Assembly: GCA_904502095.1 (NCBI GenBank) | Contig: CAJGDG010000008.1 | Location: forward strand, 1 to 43,836 | Direction: 5' to 3' | Source: an uncultured Alphaproteobacteria bacterium | GTDB lineage: Bacteria > Pseudomonadota > Alphaproteobacteria > Rs-D84 | Length of the DNA: 43,836 bases | Part shown: positions 16,805-24,760 of the stretch, piece by piece | Position numbering within the stretch: position 1 is the stretch's first letter | Layout of the letters: each line of letters opens with the position of its first letter | Position numbers and translations under genes: made by a program | Notes under the pieces: model-generated | What the model was told of the DNA's origin: nothing | Database searches by the model: none | What the model saw: the letters and a program-made list of their open reading frames with translations, nothing else

Positions 16805-17740
16805 ATGAAACATATACTTATAACTGGCGGTACTGGTTTTATTGGATGTCATTTATGCAGTCGTCTAATCGGAGAAGGTAATCGTGTTCTTTGTTTGGAC
16901 AATTGCTATTCCGGCACTCTTACAAATATCAAAGGGCTTGAGAAACATCCGAATTTTCGCTTTGTGCATCATGACATCTCAAAGCCATTTATTACTGATG
17001 AAAAGATAGATGAAATTTATAATCTTGCATGTCCTGCAAGCCCAATCGCATATCAAAAAGACCCGATATTCACAACTAAAACATGTGTGTTTGGTGCGAT
17101 TAATGTTCTGGAACTGGCCAAGAAAAATAACGCAAAAATACTACAAGCCAGCACAAGCGAAGTTTATGGAGATCCAATAGAATCTCCGCAAAAAGAAACT
17201 TATAAAGGCAACGTAAATCCCATTGGCATCCGTTCATGTTATGATGAAGGAAAACGTTGTGCAGAAAGCCTATTTTTTGATTATCATAGAACATATAATA
17301 CGGATATAAGGGTTGTACGTATTTTTAATACGTATGGTCCGAAAATGGCGCAAGATGACGGGCGTGTTGTTTCAAATTTTATATGCCAAGCCCTTAAAGG
17401 ATTACCTATCACTATTTATGGTCAAGGTATTCAAACACGTTCTTTTTGTTATATTGACGACACAATAGAAATGCTTATCCGAACCATGCAAGCAAACAAT
17501 TTTTATGGACCAATCAATATCGGTACACCCACAGAAATAACGATAAAAGAACTGGCGATAAAAATATTAGAAAAAACTGGCAATAAATCGTCATTAGTTT
17601 TTGAACCGCTGCCACAAGACGATCCAACACAAAGACGGCCAGATATTACCTTGGCGAAACAAATATTAAAATATGAACCAAATACATCTATAGAAGAAGG
17701 GCTTGAAAAAACAATTGAATATTTTGCTAGTAAACTTTGA
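16805..17740 (+). CDS. UDP-glucuronate decarboxylase (UDP-xylose synthase)
   Basis: Makes UDP-xylose from UDP-glucuronate by oxidation, decarboxylation and reduction with bound NAD. The 311-residue extended SDR has GGTGFIG (8-14), the UXS marker NLACPASPIAYQ (73-84), the catalytic S118 and Y146xxxK150 in SCYDEGKRCAE, and RIFNTYGP later. The length and motifs fit UXS better than dTDP-glucose dehydratase or GalE. It supplies an activated pentose to the glycosyltransferases of this island. It has its own promoter and, unusually for the set, no obvious ribosome binding site within TTTTACC before the ATG. Confidence 0.88.
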   Translation: MKHILITGGTGFIGCHLCSRLIGEGNRVLCLDNCYSGTLTNIKGLEKHPNFRFVHHDISKPFITDEKIDEIYNLACPASPIAYQKDPIFTTKTCVFGAINVLELAKKNNAKILQASTSEVYGDPIESPQKETYKGNVNPIGIRSCYDEGKRCAESLFFDYHRTYNTDIRVVRIFNTYGPKMAQDDGRVVSNFICQALKGLPITIYGQGIQTRSFCYIDDTIEMLIRTMQANNFYGPINIGTPTEITIKELAIKILEKTGNKSSLVFEPLPQDDPTQRRPDITLAKQILKYEPNTSIEEGLEKTIEYFASKL

Positions 17741-17909
17741 TTGTTAATATTAATAGCTGAGGCGAATAACCGTAGATGCTACTGCATTTATATTGTCTTC
17801 AATATGACGCAAAAGTGGTCGCAAATACAAATTAATCCTGATTTATAAGGCATAAAAATCCATGTTGTGCCCTATATTTATCATATCTAATACCGTCAAA
17901 TATTACAAC
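17741..17909. other. Intergenic stretch with no gene seen
   Basis: AT-rich spacer after UXS. No convincing reading frame or RNA was found. The following 384 bases to the GNAT gene hold the repeat element and its terminators. Confidence 0.5.
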
Positions 17910-18084
17910 TCCGCCAGAAAAATTAAATGCCCCAATGGGGCGTTTTATTTTTATCTGCGGCGGTTGGATGAGAACCAACGACACGGGGGTTCGACAATGA
18001 GTAGATTTCAAAAGTGAAACGCATTGAAATCGTCAGGAATGCCCCACAGGCATTTATGCCGAGGGAATCCCTCACCACCCACCA
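17910..18084 (+). repeat. tRNA-end-like structured repeat, copy 1
   Basis: Starts TCCGCCA then a conserved AAAAATTAAATG, a terminator hairpin, a TTTTATTTTTATC run, a variable hairpin (GTTGG/CCAAC), and a 98-base core (17987-18084). The core opens with GGGTTCGAC and ends GAATCCCTCACCACCCACCA. In between are helices GATTTCAA/TTGAAATC and AATGCC/GGCATT. The outer parts read like the T-arm and 3' end of tRNA-Ser, split in the T-loop by about 70 bases. Upstream, TGCGGCGGT also matches tRNA-Ser. The core is about 95% identical to 18902-18999. Confidence 0.8.
17925..17950 (+). terminator. Terminator within repeat copy 1
   Basis: AAATGCCCC (17925-17933) pairs with GGGGCGTTT (17937-17945), one wobble pair, loop AAT, then a T-rich run. 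It may end UXS transcription. Confidence 0.75.
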
Positions 18085-18118
18085 GTATTCTGGGATATAC
18101 GGTATCCCTATCAAAAAG

Positions 18119-18140
18119 CCCGCGGTTCTGCGGGATTTTT
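18119..18140 (+). terminator. Terminator after repeat copy 1
   Basis: CCCGC (18119-18123) and GCGGG (18130-18134), loop GGTTCT, followed by ATTTTT. A second hairpin GGGATA/TATCCC lies just before it (18092-18108). Confidence 0.7.
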
Positions 18141-18293
18141 CATGAGTTGACTCTGGTATAGCCACATTTTTACACCCAAAAACACCCGTTTCTATACACT
18201 ACCTCTTTTTACATAGTCAATAGTTTAAAAAAATTATTATTGATATCGTTTATTTTTTCTATTAACAATAATTGTATGCAGAAAGGAACAGCT

Positions 18294-18776
18294 ATGGATA
18301 TCAAAATTATTAAACCTGTTGAAAAACATATTCCGCAAATGGTAAAATTGGCCGACGAAGCCAGGCAGCACCATGTAGATGTACTTAATGGTTATTTTAA
18401 ACCTGTTACACCTGTATCTTCTGGATTTGAAGATAAAATTATTAGAAATCATATGTCAGAACCAGAAAACAATATAATTTTAATTGCGGTTGATACTGAT
18501 GACAACGTTGTTGGTATGATATTGGGTGAAAAGTTGCATAAACCTTGGTTGGAACAATCTCATGTGGGACACGTTTCAAATTTTATTGTTTCTGCTAATA
18601 TGCGCGGATATGGCATAGGCAAAAAATTAATGGATGCTTTTATTGATGAATGCAGACATAGTGGTATGCAACAGGTTGACCTGGGGGTATACAATAAAAA
18701 TACGGGGTCATACAATTTTTATATTGAATATGGTTTTGAACCAATAGAACAAAAAATGCGTATTGATTTGGATTGA
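18294..18776 (+). CDS. GNAT-family N-acetyltransferase
   Basis: 160 residues. Transfers an acetyl group from acetyl-CoA to an amine. The acetyl-CoA site is seen in HVSNFIVSANMRGYGIGKKLMDAFI (Q/RxxGxG/A form RGYGIG), and the C-terminal SYNFYIEYGFEP is the usual GNAT close. The start at 18294 follows AAAGGAACAGCT; a longer frame to 18240 is less likely. The gene stands alone between two copies of a tRNA-end-like repeat, so it looks like a small inserted cassette. The substrate is unknown. Confidence 0.9.
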   Translation: MDIKIIKPVEKHIPQMVKLADEARQHHVDVLNGYFKPVTPVSSGFEDKIIRNHMSEPENNIILIAVDTDDNVVGMILGEKLHKPWLEQSHVGHVSNFIVSANMRGYGIGKKLMDAFIDECRHSGMQQVDLGVYNKNTGSYNFYIEYGFEPIEQKMRIDLD

Positions 18777-18828
18777 TTATTTAAGTATGGCAAATTGTGC
18801 AACAGAATTCTAGTCCGCCATAAAAATT

Positions 18829-18855
18829 AAATGGTCCTTGCGACCATTTTATTTT
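18829..18855 (+). terminator. Terminator after the GNAT gene
   Basis: AAATGGTC (18829-18836) pairs perfectly with GACCATTT (18842-18849), loop CTTGC, then TATTTTTAT. Confidence 0.8.
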
Positions 18856-18979
18856 TATCGTGATTGTGGCTTGGGATTAGGCACTGCAACATCAGTTGCC
18901 TGGGTTCGACAATGAGTAGATTTCAAAAGCGAAGCGCATTGAAATCGTCACGAATGCCCCACAGGCATTTATGCCGAGG

Positions 18980-18999
18980 GAATCCCTCACCATCCGCCA
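18980..18999. repeat. Exact copy of the tRNA-Ser 3' end (candidate att site)
   Basis: GAATCCCTCACCATCCGCCA is identical to 6114-6133. It marks the right edge of the AT-rich region; the next gene (19074) has core-like composition. Confidence 0.65.
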
Positions 19000-19004
19000 C
19001 AAAC

Positions 19005-19025
19005 AATAAAAGACCCCGCACGGGG
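19005..19025 (-). terminator. Terminator of the 19074 outer-membrane gene
   Basis: On the minus strand CCCC-GTGC-GGGG (19014-19025) is followed by TCTTTTATTG. It lies about 50 bases past the stop codon. Confidence 0.5.
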
Positions 19026-19073
19026 CGGGGAATTTGTCCAATATATGTGTTAATTTTTTTGTTTTATTTTACA

Positions 19074-20219
19074 TTAGAATTCAACATTCAAACGAACGCC
19101 CAATTCAGCTTTGACATCTGTGCCATTTTGTGATTGTGCGTGTGCTTCGTCAAATGTATATTCACCGTATACAACAACCTGTGTTGCATCGTTTACCTGA
19201 TATCCAGCAGACAGACCCAATACATATTCGTCGAATCCATCTTCCATATCTTCAACAACCTTTAACAGACCGTTTTTAACCATCTGTTGGCTTTGTGTCA
19301 ATGTTTCCATTGCGCCGTCAATATACGCAGGATTTGCAGTGACTGCCGCAACAGCTTGTTCTTGGCTTAATCCCATACCCATCATTGCGCCAATCGCAGC
19401 CTTGGTTGCAGATTCTTGTGTCACCGCGCTTAAACCAGACGCCAAGCCGCTGACACCATTGTCAGAGTGATGCTTGAACGTAAAGTTTGCACCGAACGAC
19501 CATTTATCGTTCAATTGATAGAAAGCCTTCAAACCTGCATTAACTTCGGTTGCTGATTTTAAATCAACCGATATTTCATCCGCAAAGCCCAACATTGTCA
19601 AAGTTTCACGATCCAGGATGCCTGCGCCCAATGCGCGTGCATCAATTGCCTTGACTTCGATACTGTTGTTGTCGTTACCGAATGTGCGCAGAACTTCTGC
19701 GAACCCTGCAACGCTGAATTTATCAAACTGTTTCCCAAATTGTGTTCCAACATGGAAACCCCAACGGCCGTTTGAATAGTTATCATAATCAAAACCTGTT
19801 GCAGTATATGCACCAGACATTTCACTGATGCCGCCCAATTGCGCGTCAGCATACAAGTCCCATACATAACCATTCAAATCCAATGCGCGATATTTTAAAC
19901 CTGCGCGCCCCAAGTGCATACCCTTGCGGTCGATATCGCCGTCGTGGGTATAACCCAGTTTCGCATACGCTTCCAAATTGTCCAAAATACCATAGCCCAA
20001 CTCTTCGTGCAGACGCCAGATTGGAAATTCTGTTGCACCGTCATGACCTTTTTTTACCATAGCGTCAGAACTGTCTGCGATTTTGTACATTACACCTGCA
20101 GATGTTTTGGAATATGCACTGCCCTGCTTTGGCATATACAGTGGGTTTTCCAAATTCGCAGCGTATGCCGGCGCAGTTAATACTGACAAAGCAACTGCTG
20201 CTTTTAAAGTTTTTTTCAT
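19074..20219 (-). CDS. Outer-membrane beta-barrel protein
   Basis: 381 residues with a signal peptide (MKKTLKAAVALSVLTAPAYA, cut before ANLENP). The mature part alternates aromatic and polar residues in strands (for example AYAKLGYTHDGD, VVVYGEYTF) and ends in LNVEF, the C-terminal phenylalanine signal for BAM assembly. A middle insert (about 255-325), rich in Ala, Met and Gln, is predicted helical and probably a loop. No known porin family is clear to me. The ribosome binding site AAGGAG precedes the ATG. The upstream region has direct and inverted repeats. Confidence 0.85.
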   Translation of the reverse strand: MKKTLKAAVALSVLTAPAYAANLENPLYMPKQGSAYSKTSAGVMYKIADSSDAMVKKGHDGATEFPIWRLHEELGYGILDNLEAYAKLGYTHDGDIDRKGMHLGRAGLKYRALDLNGYVWDLYADAQLGGISEMSGAYTATGFDYDNYSNGRWGFHVGTQFGKQFDKFSVAGFAEVLRTFGNDNNSIEVKAIDARALGAGILDRETLTMLGFADEISVDLKSATEVNAGLKAFYQLNDKWSFGANFTFKHHSDNGVSGLASGLSAVTQESATKAAIGAMMGMGLSQEQAVAAVTANPAYIDGAMETLTQSQQMVKNGLLKVVEDMEDGFDEYVLGLSAGYQVNDATQVVVYGEYTFDEAHAQSQNGTDVKAELGVRLNVEF

Positions 20220-20254
20220 CTTTTAACTCCTTGGTTTCGATGAATATTCACACC

Positions 20255-20327
20255 CCCATTATTGGCAAGATGCGGTTCATATCCACACCGCCCATTATTG
20301 GCAACAGCATGTTGTTCTGATATGAAC
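20255..20327. promoter_or_regulatory. Repeats upstream of the outer-membrane gene
   Basis: The direct repeat CCCATTATTGGCAA occurs at 20255-20268 and 20291-20304 (36 bases apart). A perfect 9-bp inverted pair GTTCATATC (20275-20283) and GATATGAAC (20319-20327) surrounds the second copy. They lie in the 5' region of the minus-strand gene, so they could be operators or a leader hairpin. Confidence 0.6.
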
Positions 20328-20392
20328 AAACATATTTTTGCACGCAAATAGGACGCTTGTCAAAAAATCTTTTTGCTTGACAATAAAAAGAC

Positions 20393-20420
20393 TTGAATTG
20401 TGGGAAATTTTACCTATATA
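20393..20420 (+). promoter_or_regulatory. Promoter of the 20467 gene pair
   Basis: TTGAAT (20393-20398), 16-bp spacer, TATATA (20415-20420). Confidence 0.5.
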
Positions 20421-20466
20421 AATTTACGGTGGTGGGGACAAAAAATAAAAAAAAGAGGTGCGCACC

Positions 20467-20952
20467 ATGAATACAAACACACAAAAAAACATTGATAAAA
20501 AAGATATCGATACATTAAATGCACTGTATAAAAAAATGTTTGCGGGGTTGTCTTTGCTGAAATGGTCAAAACAAAACTCTTGCGGACGCGGTTGGCAAAA
20601 CGCGATGGATATGTGTGGCGCAATGATTGGCGTTATGAAAAAAAAGCATCATGAAAACAATCCTGTTATAAAGCATATTGACGAACTGCACAACAAATGC
20701 AAAAAGAATTGGTCACGAACAATTATGACACACAACGACCGCGACAATGCGCCAACTGATAACCCTGAAAAATTAAGTCAAATGGCGCGCGTTGGCGCAA
20801 ACTTGTTCAACAGCGCGACACGCGAAATCGAAAAAATTTGCGCTAAATACAACCTGCGCACTGCTGAAAAAGAACAGTCAGCAAAACACAATAAAATCAA
20901 AAGCGAATTTCTGATTGCGCAATTCAAGCAATTCAATCAACGCGTCGCATAA
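20467..20952 (+). CDS. Unknown protein, paralogue of the next gene
   Basis: 161 residues from the ATG at 20467 (AGAGG about 8 bases upstream; a GTG at 20458 is an alternative). The protein is helical, basic and Asn/Lys-rich, with no signal peptide. It shares a pattern with the protein at 20967: MFAGLS followed by a tryptophan, a second tryptophan in a helix (GWQNAMD), NNP about 25 residues later, then a KKNW motif. I recognise no family. It is separated by 14 bases from its paralogue and co-transcribed. Confidence 0.75.
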   Translation: MNTNTQKNIDKKDIDTLNALYKKMFAGLSLLKWSKQNSCGRGWQNAMDMCGAMIGVMKKKHHENNPVIKHIDELHNKCKKNWSRTIMTHNDRDNAPTDNPEKLSQMARVGANLFNSATREIEKICAKYNLRTAEKEQSAKHNKIKSEFLIAQFKQFNQRVA

Positions 20953-20966
20953 GGGGAAATAAAAAA

Positions 20967-21491
20967 ATGGATGCACAGTTCGACAAAATGATTAGTATGC
21001 TGAGTGGGATGACGTCAGAGGAGTTTTTGAATAAACAGCTTAGCGATTCTGAAAAACAACAAATAGAAACCGCAATCGATTTAATGTTCAACGGCTTATC
21101 CCAACGCAACTGGATTAACGGCGGAACACTTAGCGAAGCATGGCTGGCAGCTTTAGACACTGTTCGTGATACTGTTTTTGCATTTATGCAAAACAATCCT
21201 GCAACCAGATACGCTAGAAACGCAACTTTTGACCACAGAAAAAAATGGCGCTCCATGGCAATCACATCACTGGAAGGGACCCGCACTTTGAATTGCCCAC
21301 CAGAAAAGAAAACAGCATGGATTGAAGACGCGAATACAAAGATTCAAAACGGTTATGAAATACTGCAACAAATCATCATTCGCTTTGAATCTGGCACAGC
21401 GCGCGTACCACAACAACAAAACATCATACAACGCGCACAAAATATAAAAACGATGGACGAACGAGAACATGTCCACGAACGCGAATACTAA
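20967..21491 (+). CDS. Unknown protein, paralogue of the previous gene
   Basis: 174 residues. It shares with its neighbour the order MFNGLS...NW, AWLAALD, NNP, HRKKWRSMAIT, and a helix near the C-terminus, so the pair looks like an old tandem duplication. There is no signal peptide or membrane helix. The C-terminal tail is rich in Gln, Arg and Glu. GGGGAAAT lies before the ATG. A clear terminator follows at 21500. The function is unknown. Confidence 0.75.
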   Translation: MDAQFDKMISMLSGMTSEEFLNKQLSDSEKQQIETAIDLMFNGLSQRNWINGGTLSEAWLAALDTVRDTVFAFMQNNPATRYARNATFDHRKKWRSMAITSLEGTRTLNCPPEKKTAWIEDANTKIQNGYEILQQIIIRFESGTARVPQQQNIIQRAQNIKTMDEREHVHEREY

Positions 21492-21499
21492 TTTTTAAT

Positions 21500-21524
21500 C
21501 CGCCAAATGGCGGGTTTGTTTTTT
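21500..21524 (+). terminator. Terminator after the paralogue pair
   Basis: CCGCC (21500-21504) with GGCGG (21509-21513), loop AAAT, then GTTTGTTTTTT. Confidence 0.8.
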
Positions 21525-21532
21525 ATAAGTCC

Positions 21533-21561
21533 TTGCGCTGGGCGACATAAAATGATATAAT
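21533..21561 (+). promoter_or_regulatory. Promoter of the 21587 gene
   Basis: TTGCGC (21533-21538), 17-bp spacer, TATAAT (21556-21561), with a 20-base leader before the ATG. Confidence 0.7.
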
Positions 21562-21586
21562 ATCCCCAAAGGAAGATGGGAAAAAT

Positions 21587-22690
21587 ATGAAAAAATCTAA
21601 GTTTTCTGCCGTTTTAACGGGTGTTTTGTTGGCATTGCCATTTGGGGCTGATGCTGCGTATCCTGCATATCCAACATATCAGGCAAATATGGCAAATGGT
21701 GGGAATATGTATTTACCATCTGCAAACAGTCGCGTTGTTTCAACAGGCGCATACAATAATATTGGCTATAATTCTTATGGGGCGCGGGGCGCCGCACAAC
21801 CAACACGCGTAACAGGCGCATTGCCACGCGTGGGCTCGACACAAACAAACGCAGGCCGCCAATACTATCAACCCCAGGATTACGACAGATTGGCTGACAG
21901 CGGCCTGTATGTCGGACTGTCTGTTGCGTATAACGCATCGCTTAGCGGGGGCATGAACGCAGACTATACCGGCGAAGAAGACGCATACACTGTACCTGGC
22001 GCATTTGCGGAGGCTGCATTTGATTCAGACAGCATTATTCCATTACAATTATCTGTTGGCGCGGCGATTAACAACGATATTCGCGTTGATTTTTCATATT
22101 CACGTTATTCTGGCATTTCGTATCCAAAAACAGTTCAGACATCTGATGGTGCCGGTTTGATTGAGGCACAAGTTGACGGTGGCGCCGTCACCGCAAACAC
22201 AACTATGCTGAACGTTTACTATAACATCGATTCGTTCACAGGGTATTTAGCAGGCGGTTCACTGCGTCCATATGTTGGCGCAGGCGTTGGTATTTCGCTG
22301 AATACAATTGCAGACTATGCCGTTTATGACAACACATTCTATTCCATTTTGGAACCCGCATATGCAGGCGCAGGTCAATTAACAGGTATTTCTGATATCG
22401 TTGCATATCACAACGGTGGCACAACCGAAGAATTCGCATTTATGTTAGAGGGCGGCGTCACAACAGAAATGCAGGGTGGAATCAAACTGGATTTCTTTGT
22501 TCGATATGCCAATTTGGGTCAAGTAAAAACATCTGGCAGCATTGTTTTATCCCAGGTTGAATGGCTGGGCGACGGCGCAGGTGGCGAATACGAAGCCCCA
22601 TACGACAGTGTATTTCACTATACAAACTGGTACGAAAGCGGTCGACTGGGACTGGTTGATGTCGGCATAAGATTAAGACTACAATTCTAA
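21587..22690 (+). CDS. Outer-membrane beta-barrel protein with Tyr/Ala-rich N-terminus
   Basis: 367 residues. The signal peptide ends near FGADA. Residues 24-105 form a Tyr-, Ala- and Asn-rich linker (AYPAYPTYQANMANGG). From about 106 the pattern is an OmpA/surface-antigen-like barrel (SGLYVGLSVAYNASLSG, RPYVGAGVGISLN, FFVRYANLG) that ends LVDVGIRLRLQF with terminal Phe. It is exposed at the outer membrane. Opacity-type surface antigens and adhesins have this fold; the exact role is unknown. It shares its operon with the next gene, 33 bases downstream. Confidence 0.85.
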   Translation: MKKSKFSAVLTGVLLALPFGADAAYPAYPTYQANMANGGNMYLPSANSRVVSTGAYNNIGYNSYGARGAAQPTRVTGALPRVGSTQTNAGRQYYQPQDYDRLADSGLYVGLSVAYNASLSGGMNADYTGEEDAYTVPGAFAEAAFDSDSIIPLQLSVGAAINNDIRVDFSYSRYSGISYPKTVQTSDGAGLIEAQVDGGAVTANTTMLNVYYNIDSFTGYLAGGSLRPYVGAGVGISLNTIADYAVYDNTFYSILEPAYAGAGQLTGISDIVAYHNGGTTEEFAFMLEGGVTTEMQGGIKLDFFVRYANLGQVKTSGSIVLSQVEWLGDGAGGEYEAPYDSVFHYTNWYESGRLGLVDVGIRLRLQF

Positions 22691-22723
22691 ACACCCACCA
22701 GCGCACAAAGGGGGAGAGAGGGC

Positions 22724-24475
22724 ATGAAAAACAATCGGTTCAGTATTTTATCTGTTTTAACAGTGTTGTGCACCCTGCCCTGTGCCACAGACGCCGCTGT
22801 TCGTATAGGCGCACAAAACAGCGACAAATCAACTGACCGTCTTAACCGCGCAGGCATTTATTACAATAACGCACAAGCTCAAACTCAACAAGCACAACAA
22901 CAAATAATTGAAGAAACAGCGTCTTTTACCACGGCTGATTTACCATTGCCCGTCGCTGATGAGGCATTGGCACAACGCATTATTGACGGTGACCCCAGTG
23001 CGCCAACACTGGAAATGCTGGAAAAATGCGCCTTGTTGATACCGGGCGGCGAATTTGAGTGGGCAACACCGACAATTGGTTTGTCTGCGGGCAAGGGCCC
23101 AACCTGTGTTGCGGTGGTTGAACTGCGCGATCGGAACAAGGTCGACACAGCAGCAAATAAACAATATACGGTTTTGGCGCGCGCAAAATTAGCGGTTGGC
23201 GAATCTATAAATTGTAACGCATCCGATTTTCCGGACAGCGCATATATGCCAAACCTGGGCGAAATTGTTGTGCCTGCGGACGCACCACCAACCGTCGAGG
23301 ATGTCGTTGCTGTTATGAACGAAGAACAAAAACAAAACGCAGCTGTAAAAATTATCGGCGGCACCGTTATTGCTGGGTTGGCTGGCAATTTACTGGGAAA
23401 AAGTGAACCAGGCAGTGATTCGATGTTCGGTGGTGGCAAAGATAAAGTGACCAGCACTGTTGCCAGTGCACTGGGGGGCGCAGCCCTGATGACTGCCAGT
23501 ACATACAGCGGCAAAGTCGCAGGCGATATGATTATGTCCGCAGGTGTAAACGCGGCGGCGGGCGCAGTGGTTGGCAATACTGTCGCCAAGGGAAAATCTG
23601 TGATGCGCATTGAAAGATGTAGTGTCGACGGGCGCGAAACAACCTGTTTGTGGGGCACATATGAAGAGAAAGACCCAAACGCCAAAAACGACGACAGCAA
23701 AGATTCCTTAAAGAAGTTTGATGCATATTATGTTGAAAAGTCCAGTGCGAACAAATTTGTCAAATGCTATAAAAAACCAAACGATGGGGAAGACAAGCTT
23801 ATCTGCGACCCTGTAAGAATCAGCAAGAGCAGTATAGAGATAGAAGAATACGATGGCAAAACCGACAGATCTACGGGCGCACTTATGGATTTTGAAGATA
23901 TTGTTGTTGATAAATTCGCGCTGGTACAAAAACGTTTTTGCTACAAAAACGGCTATATGGAAGAAGCAGACGAAACAAGCTGCACCGACGGCACAATTTA
24001 TATCAAACTGGACGACGCTGATGAGGTTGAAAAACGCATACCTGCGATGATTGCAGACATTGAAGATACCGCATTTGGGTATAAAAAAGACGACTGGGAA
24101 AAAAAAGTAAAACAAATGTGCAGTTCGGATAAAATCGTTGGTCGCACTGGTGCAGGCAAAGCAACCAGACTGGCCCTGTCAAACAACAACCAACCTAATT
24201 GCGACAATTTCATACCAACATATACCGATGCAGACGAAGGCGATCTGATCGATATGGGCAACAAGGCCAGATTAACTGGCACACTGACTGGCGCAGGTGT
24301 TGGTGCCGGCGCAGGCGCGTTTTCTGCATACCAAGGTGCACAGACCGAAATCGACGAACGTTGGGCGGCCGCAGTACAGGAATACAAGGATTCTTTGCAA
24401 AAGTTCTTTTGCGGTTCGGGCAACAAATTTATGTCGTTCTATAACGATGTGACCGCCGTACCAGCATTACAATAA
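22724..24475 (+). CDS. Secreted protein with glycine-zipper segments
   Basis: 583 residues with a signal peptide (LTVLCTLPCATDA, then AVRIGA). Three Gly/Ala-rich stretches, about 210-225 (IIGGTVIAGLAGNLLG), 245-290 (ALGGAALMTAS...AAAGAVVGN) and near 525-540 (GTLTGAGVGAGAGAF), look like glycine zippers that could insert in or cross a membrane. Between them are soluble parts with about a dozen cysteines that may form disulfides. I recognise no family. The start has a long G-rich leader GGGGGAGAGAGGGC. The gene ends 6 bases from the convergent zapA. Confidence 0.75.
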   Translation: MKNNRFSILSVLTVLCTLPCATDAAVRIGAQNSDKSTDRLNRAGIYYNNAQAQTQQAQQQIIEETASFTTADLPLPVADEALAQRIIDGDPSAPTLEMLEKCALLIPGGEFEWATPTIGLSAGKGPTCVAVVELRDRNKVDTAANKQYTVLARAKLAVGESINCNASDFPDSAYMPNLGEIVVPADAPPTVEDVVAVMNEEQKQNAAVKIIGGTVIAGLAGNLLGKSEPGSDSMFGGGKDKVTSTVASALGGAALMTASTYSGKVAGDMIMSAGVNAAAGAVVGNTVAKGKSVMRIERCSVDGRETTCLWGTYEEKDPNAKNDDSKDSLKKFDAYYVEKSSANKFVKCYKKPNDGEDKLICDPVRISKSSIEIEEYDGKTDRSTGALMDFEDIVVDKFALVQKRFCYKNGYMEEADETSCTDGTIYIKLDDADEVEKRIPAMIADIEDTAFGYKKDDWEKKVKQMCSSDKIVGRTGAGKATRLALSNNNQPNCDNFIPTYTDADEGDLIDMGNKARLTGTLTGAGVGAGAGAFSAYQGAQTEIDERWAAAVQEYKDSLQKFFCGSGNKFMSFYNDVTAVPALQ

Positions 24476-24481
24476 TAATTA

Positions 24482-24760
24482 TTATTGGGCAATTTTGTGT
24501 TTAATTTCACGAATTCGTGCCAAAATTTCTTTTAAATCTGCATCAGTTGCAGCCGCCGCAGGGCGGCTTTTTATTTCATCTGCCAAAACAATGCACAATG
24601 TTGCCAACAAAGAACTTTCCGGCAATGGGCCAATTTTATCCAAAATCTGACGCGCACGCGCATCAACCATTTTGCCCAATTCAATCAGGCGCATTTCTTG
24701 GCCGTCTTCACAACCCATCTGATAGTTTTTGTTTACAATTGGTATTGATACAACACTCAT
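24482..24760 (-). CDS. zapA: Cell division protein ZapA
   Basis: 92 residues. ZapA binds FtsZ and bundles protofilaments at mid-cell. The N-terminal globular part (SIPIVNKNYQMGCEDGQEMRL) and the following helix with PESSLLATLCIVLADEI match the ZapA family, as does the C-terminal coiled coil. The length is typical. It overlaps the upstream coiled-coil gene by four bases (ATGA). Its stop lies within a palindrome AATAATAATTATTATT shared with the convergent gene. Confidence 0.88.
   Translation of the reverse strand: MSVVSIPIVNKNYQMGCEDGQEMRLIELGKMVDARARQILDKIGPLPESSLLATLCIVLADEIKSRPAAAATDADLKEILARIREIKHKIAQ

Larger units (their letters stand above)
6114..18999. mobile_element. Candidate genomic island bounded by tRNA-Ser 3'-end repeats
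   Basis: The 20-base tRNA-Ser end GAATCCCTCACCATCCGCCA at 6114-6133 recurs exactly at 18980-18999 and with two changes at 18065-18084. Use of the 3' end of a tRNA as an attachment site is the usual pattern of integrase-driven islands. The interior is visibly richer in A+T (for example 15 G+C in the 60 bases 8521-8580) and holds surface-polysaccharide and accessory genes. No integrase is present, so the island would be a remnant, or mobilised in trans, or the repeats may come from tRNA duplication instead. Confidence 0.55.
18814..18999 (+). repeat. tRNA-end-like structured repeat, copy 2
   Basis: Same order as copy 1: TCCGCCA, AAAAATTAAATG, terminator hairpin, TTTTATTTTTATC, a different variable hairpin (GCAAC/GTTGC, loop ATCA), and the 98-base core (18902-18999). 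Its last 20 bases equal the last 20 of tRNA-Ser exactly. Stems differ in sequence from copy 1 but still pair. Confidence 0.8.

Noticed and set aside
18902..18999. tmRNA 5' part (CTGGGTTCGAC and ATGCCGAGG resemble E. coli ssrA)
   Set aside because: The two short matches are at the wrong spacing (61 instead of 22 bases), no tag reading frame with pseudoknots follows, and the end equals tRNA-Ser exactly.
17910..18999. Integron cassette with attC sites around the GNAT gene
   Set aside because: No RYYYAAC/GTTRRRY box pair brackets the repeats and no integron integrase is present; the ends look like tRNA-Ser.
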